From: Methylibium rhizosphaerae
GTDB taxonomy: Bacteria > Pseudomonadota > Gammaproteobacteria > Burkholderiales > Burkholderiaceae_C
Length of the DNA: 64,000 nucleotides
Reading direction: 5' to 3'
Assembly (NCBI RefSeq): GCF_006386545.1
Contig: NZ_SWAR01000033.1
Location: forward strand, 1-64,000
Positions 61,860-64,000 of the stretch are shown here, piece after piece (position 1 is the stretch's first letter; each line of letters starts with the position of its first letter). The notes beneath the pieces were generated by a model, which saw only the letters and a list, made by a program, of their open reading frames with translations, searched no databases and was not told the origin of the DNA. A program made the translations under genes and the position numbers.

Positions 61860-62849
61860 TCATCGCACCGGCAGGCCGAACTCCGCGGCAAGGGCGCGAT
61901 ATTCGCCGAGGCTGCGTTCCACGAAGGCCTGCAGCTCGGGGCCGGTCAGGCCGCTCGGGTGCAGGCCCGCCGCTGCGCGCCGCGCGGCAAAACCGGGAGC
62001 CGCCATCGCCTTCTCGAAGGCCTCGACCCACTCGCGGTAGGCCGCCTCGCTCACCTTCGGGCCCAGGTACAGCCCGCGCACGATGGCCCAGCGGACGTCG
62101 TAACCCTGCTCGCGCGCCGTCGGCACGTCTGCCAGCCGCCCCGCGCCCGCCGCCAGCCGCCGATCCGACAACACTGCCAGCACCTTGATGGGCGCACCCG
62201 CGGCCAGCTGCTGGCCCACCTCGGCTGCGTCGCCGGCCAGCACGTGCACATGACCGCCTTCGAGCGCCGACAGCGCCTCGCCGCCGCCTTCGAAGGCCAC
62301 GAAGCGCATCAGCCGGTGGCCGACCCCGGCGGCGCGGGCCAGCAACGCGGCCTTCATCCAGTCCTGGCTGCCGATGGTGCCGCCGGCGCCGAACACCACG
62401 CTGTTCGGGTTGGCCTTCAGCGCGGCCATCAGCTGCGGCAGCGTGTCGTAGGGCGACTTGCGGTGCACCGCAATCACGCCGTAGTCGGTGCCGATGGCAG
62501 CCACCCAGCGCACGCTGCCGGGCACGTACCGGCCGAACTTGCCCTGCGCGATGTTGAGCAGCGAGCCGCTCGAGAAGGCCACCAGCGCCCCGGCATCGGC
62601 CGGGCGCTGCTGCTGCATCACGTTGTAGGCCACCGCGCCGATGCCGCCGGGCAGGTAGGTGGTCTTCATCGGCTGCTTCAGCAGCTTCGCGTCGGCCAGC
62701 ATGGCCTGGGCCAGCTTGCAGGTGGCGTCGAAGCCTCCACCGGGCTTGGCCGGCACGATGCACTCGGCCGGGCCCGCCACCTGTGCCGGCGCGGCGGCAG
62801 GTGCAGCGAGCAGCGACGCGGCGGTGCAGCAGGCGATCAGGCGCTTCAT
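61860..62849 (-). CDS. Bug-family solute-binding protein (TctC-like)
   Basis: 329 residues with a signal peptide (IACCTAASLLAAPAAAPAQV). Tripartite tricarboxylate transporter receptor features are seen: CIVPAKPGGGFDATCKLAQ, LPGGIGAVAYNVM and FGAGGTIGSQDW. It binds a small carboxylate or similar compound in the periplasm. Its ATG overlaps the TctE-like kinase stop by 4 bases. The membrane parts tctA/tctB are not next to it. Bug proteins in Burkholderiales occur in many copies, so a sensing role with the kinase is plausible (inference). Confidence 0.92.
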   Translation of the reverse strand: MKRLIACCTAASLLAAPAAAPAQVAGPAECIVPAKPGGGFDATCKLAQAMLADAKLLKQPMKTTYLPGGIGAVAYNVMQQQRPADAGALVAFSSGSLLNIAQGKFGRYVPGSVRWVAAIGTDYGVIAVHRKSPYDTLPQLMAALKANPNSVVFGAGGTIGSQDWMKAALLARAAGVGHRLMRFVAFEGGGEALSALEGGHVHVLAGDAAEVGQQLAAGAPIKVLAVLSDRRLAAGAGRLADVPTAREQGYDVRWAIVRGLYLGPKVSEAAYREWVEAFEKAMAAPGFAARRAAAGLHPSGLTGPELQAFVERSLGEYRALAAEFGLPVR

Positions 62850-64000
62850 GCTGCGGCCCTCGGCCACCACAGCGCGGCGCGCAGGCCGCCTGTTTCGCGC
62901 GGCTCGAGCCGCAGCCTCCCGCCGTGCCGCTCGATCACCGACTGCGCGATGGCCAGCCCGAGCCCGGAGCCGCTGCTGCCGCGACCCTTGGCAAACCGCT
63001 CGCCGAGCCGGCCCAGCAGTTCGGGCGGCAGGCCCGGGCCGCCGTCCTGCACGATCAGGCTGCAGCCCAGCTCGTCGGCCGCCGCCTGCAGCGTGACTTC
63101 GCCGCCGGCGCGCGCATGGGTGACGGCGTTGTGCACGAGGTTGGCCAGCGCCTCCCGCAGGAGCCCCGGATCGCCCTCGGCCAGGCACGGACCCGCCGGC
63201 AGCTCGATGCCGAAGTCCAGGCCCTTGTCGCGCGCCGGCGGGAGGAACTGCACCGCCAGCTCGCGCACCAGCTCGCCCGCGTCGAAGCGCTGCCATTGCA
63301 GCGGCGCCGCGTCGCTGCGCGCCAGCGCGAGCAGCTGGTTGGTGCTGCGGGTCACATGGTCGAGCTGCGTCGACAAGGCCAGCAGGGTGGCCTGCCGCGC
63401 GGCCGGATCCGGCTCGCGCAGCGCGTAGTCGAGCTGCGTGCGCAGCGTGGCCAGCGGCGTGCGCAGCTGGTGCGAGGCGTCGTCGATGAAGCTGCGGCGC
63501 TGCTCCACCAGCGCCTGGGTGCGTGCGAGCTGCTGGTTCACGGCATCGACCAGCGGCTCCACGTCGGCCGGCAGGCTGCCCGCCTCCAGCGGGCGCAGGT
63601 CGCTGGCAGCGCGAGCCCTCACCTGTGCGGCCAGACGCACCAGGGGCCTCAGCGCCAGGGCCAGCAGCGCCGCGAGCGCCACGCTCATCAGCGCCAGCAT
63701 CAGCACGTCGCGCACCGCGGTGCGCCGTACGAAACCGCTGGTGAAGTGGCGGCGCGACTCGATGCTCTCTGCCACCTGGATCACGATCTGCTGCGCGCCG
63801 CCGGGCCCGAGCGGCCGGTCGAGCGCCCGCATGTAGGCGCCCAGCCGCACCGCCTCGCCGAAGTAGAGCGCGTCGTAGAACTGCGGCACGCCCATGGCCA
63901 GCGGCTGAGGCGGCTGCGGCAGGTCGGGGCTGCCGATCTCGACCAGCCCGTCGGTGGTGGCGACTCGGAAGTACACCGAACCGGTGGCGGTGAGCTGGAA
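62846..64000 (-). CDS. TctE-like sensor histidine kinase, cut by the window edge
   Basis: At least 384 residues; the N-terminus lies beyond the right edge, since the frame is open to position 64000. The visible part is a periplasmic segment, a TM helix (LMLALMSVALAALLALAL), HAMP, the H-box SFIDDASHQLRTPLATLRTQ, N-box LANLVHNAVTHARAG and G-boxes QDGGPGLPPELL and GSGLGLAIAQSVI. It resembles TctE, which controls uptake of tricarboxylates with a TctD regulator that should lie just outside the window. It overlaps the Bug gene (ATGA), so the two are translated together. Confidence 0.9.
   Translation of the reverse strand, partial: FQLTATGSVYFRVATTDGLVEIGSPDLPQPPQPLAMGVPQFYDALYFGEAVRLGAYMRALDRPLGPGGAQQIVIQVAESIESRRHFTSGFVRRTAVRDVLMLALMSVALAALLALALRPLVRLAAQVRARAASDLRPLEAGSLPADVEPLVDAVNQQLARTQALVEQRRSFIDDASHQLRTPLATLRTQLDYALREPDPAARQATLLALSTQLDHVTRSTNQLLALARSDAAPLQWQRFDAGELVRELAVQFLPPARDKGLDFGIELPAGPCLAEGDPGLLREALANLVHNAVTHARAGGEVTLQAAADELGCSLIVQDGGPGLPPELLGRLGERFAKGRGSSGSGLGLAIAQSVIERHGGRLRLEPRETGGLRAALWWPRAAA

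Overview
The window is high-GC chromosomal DNA from a betaproteobacterium, most likely a Burkholderiales member of the Comamonadaceae/Sphaerotilaceae type. The basis is the gene content and order: an intact isc operon preceded by a low-molecular-weight phosphatase, an intracellular PHB depolymerase, a Bug/TctE pair, a short RnfB-like protein, and strong GC bias at third codon positions. The lineage is inferred from protein character, not from any search.

Layout. 1-4.5 kb is the end of a genomic island: a frameshifted membrane-bound spermidine-synthase-like gene, a DUF1173 gene, a small HTH protein and a tyrosine integrase facing the 3' end of tRNA-Val(CAC). 4.6-11.4 kb is core housekeeping on the minus strand: phosphatase, iscR-iscS-iscU-iscA-hscB-hscA-fdx, then dnaQ, with an IscR-type site before iscR and a hairpin terminator inside the operon between iscA and hscB. 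11.4-35.9 kb is the most unusual part. Two divergent operons share an 0.8-kb control region. The leftward one encodes a ~2,870-residue DUF11-repeat surface protein and a 1,710-residue outer-membrane barrel with three OmpA-like domains. The rightward one encodes nine overlapping or closely spaced genes: a small exported protein, three TPR proteins (two lipoproteins), another small exported protein, a TolQ/ExbB-like subunit, two TolR/ExbD-like subunits and a TonB-like protein with an AgmX/PglI-type C-terminus. This resembles the Agl/Glt-type energised envelope machines known from Myxococcus gliding, here apparently paired with a giant surface protein.

36-43.4 kb returns to housekeeping: uvrB, an aromatic/aspartate aminotransferase, phaZ, an RnfB-like ferredoxin, an alpha/beta hydrolase, a beta-hydroxyacid dehydrogenase and tRNA-Ala(CGC). 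43.7-64 kb is dominated by signalling: a winged-helix/TPR regulator, a REC-histidine kinase with its response regulator, a TPR-sensor hybrid kinase, a TonB-dependent receptor, a chemoreceptor, a periplasmic alpha-carbonic anhydrase, a DegQ/MucD-type protease next to a two-component pair, a diguanylate cyclase, and a Bug solute-binding protein overlapping a TctE-like kinase cut by the window edge.

The main candidate for an undescribed system is the 11.4-35.9 kb locus. Its inferred logic is that a proton-driven inner-membrane motor, linked through a TonB-like protein and periplasmic TPR lipoproteins, acts on an outer-membrane OmpA/barrel protein that displays or anchors the giant DUF11 protein. 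That assignment is inference from domain content and gene order.
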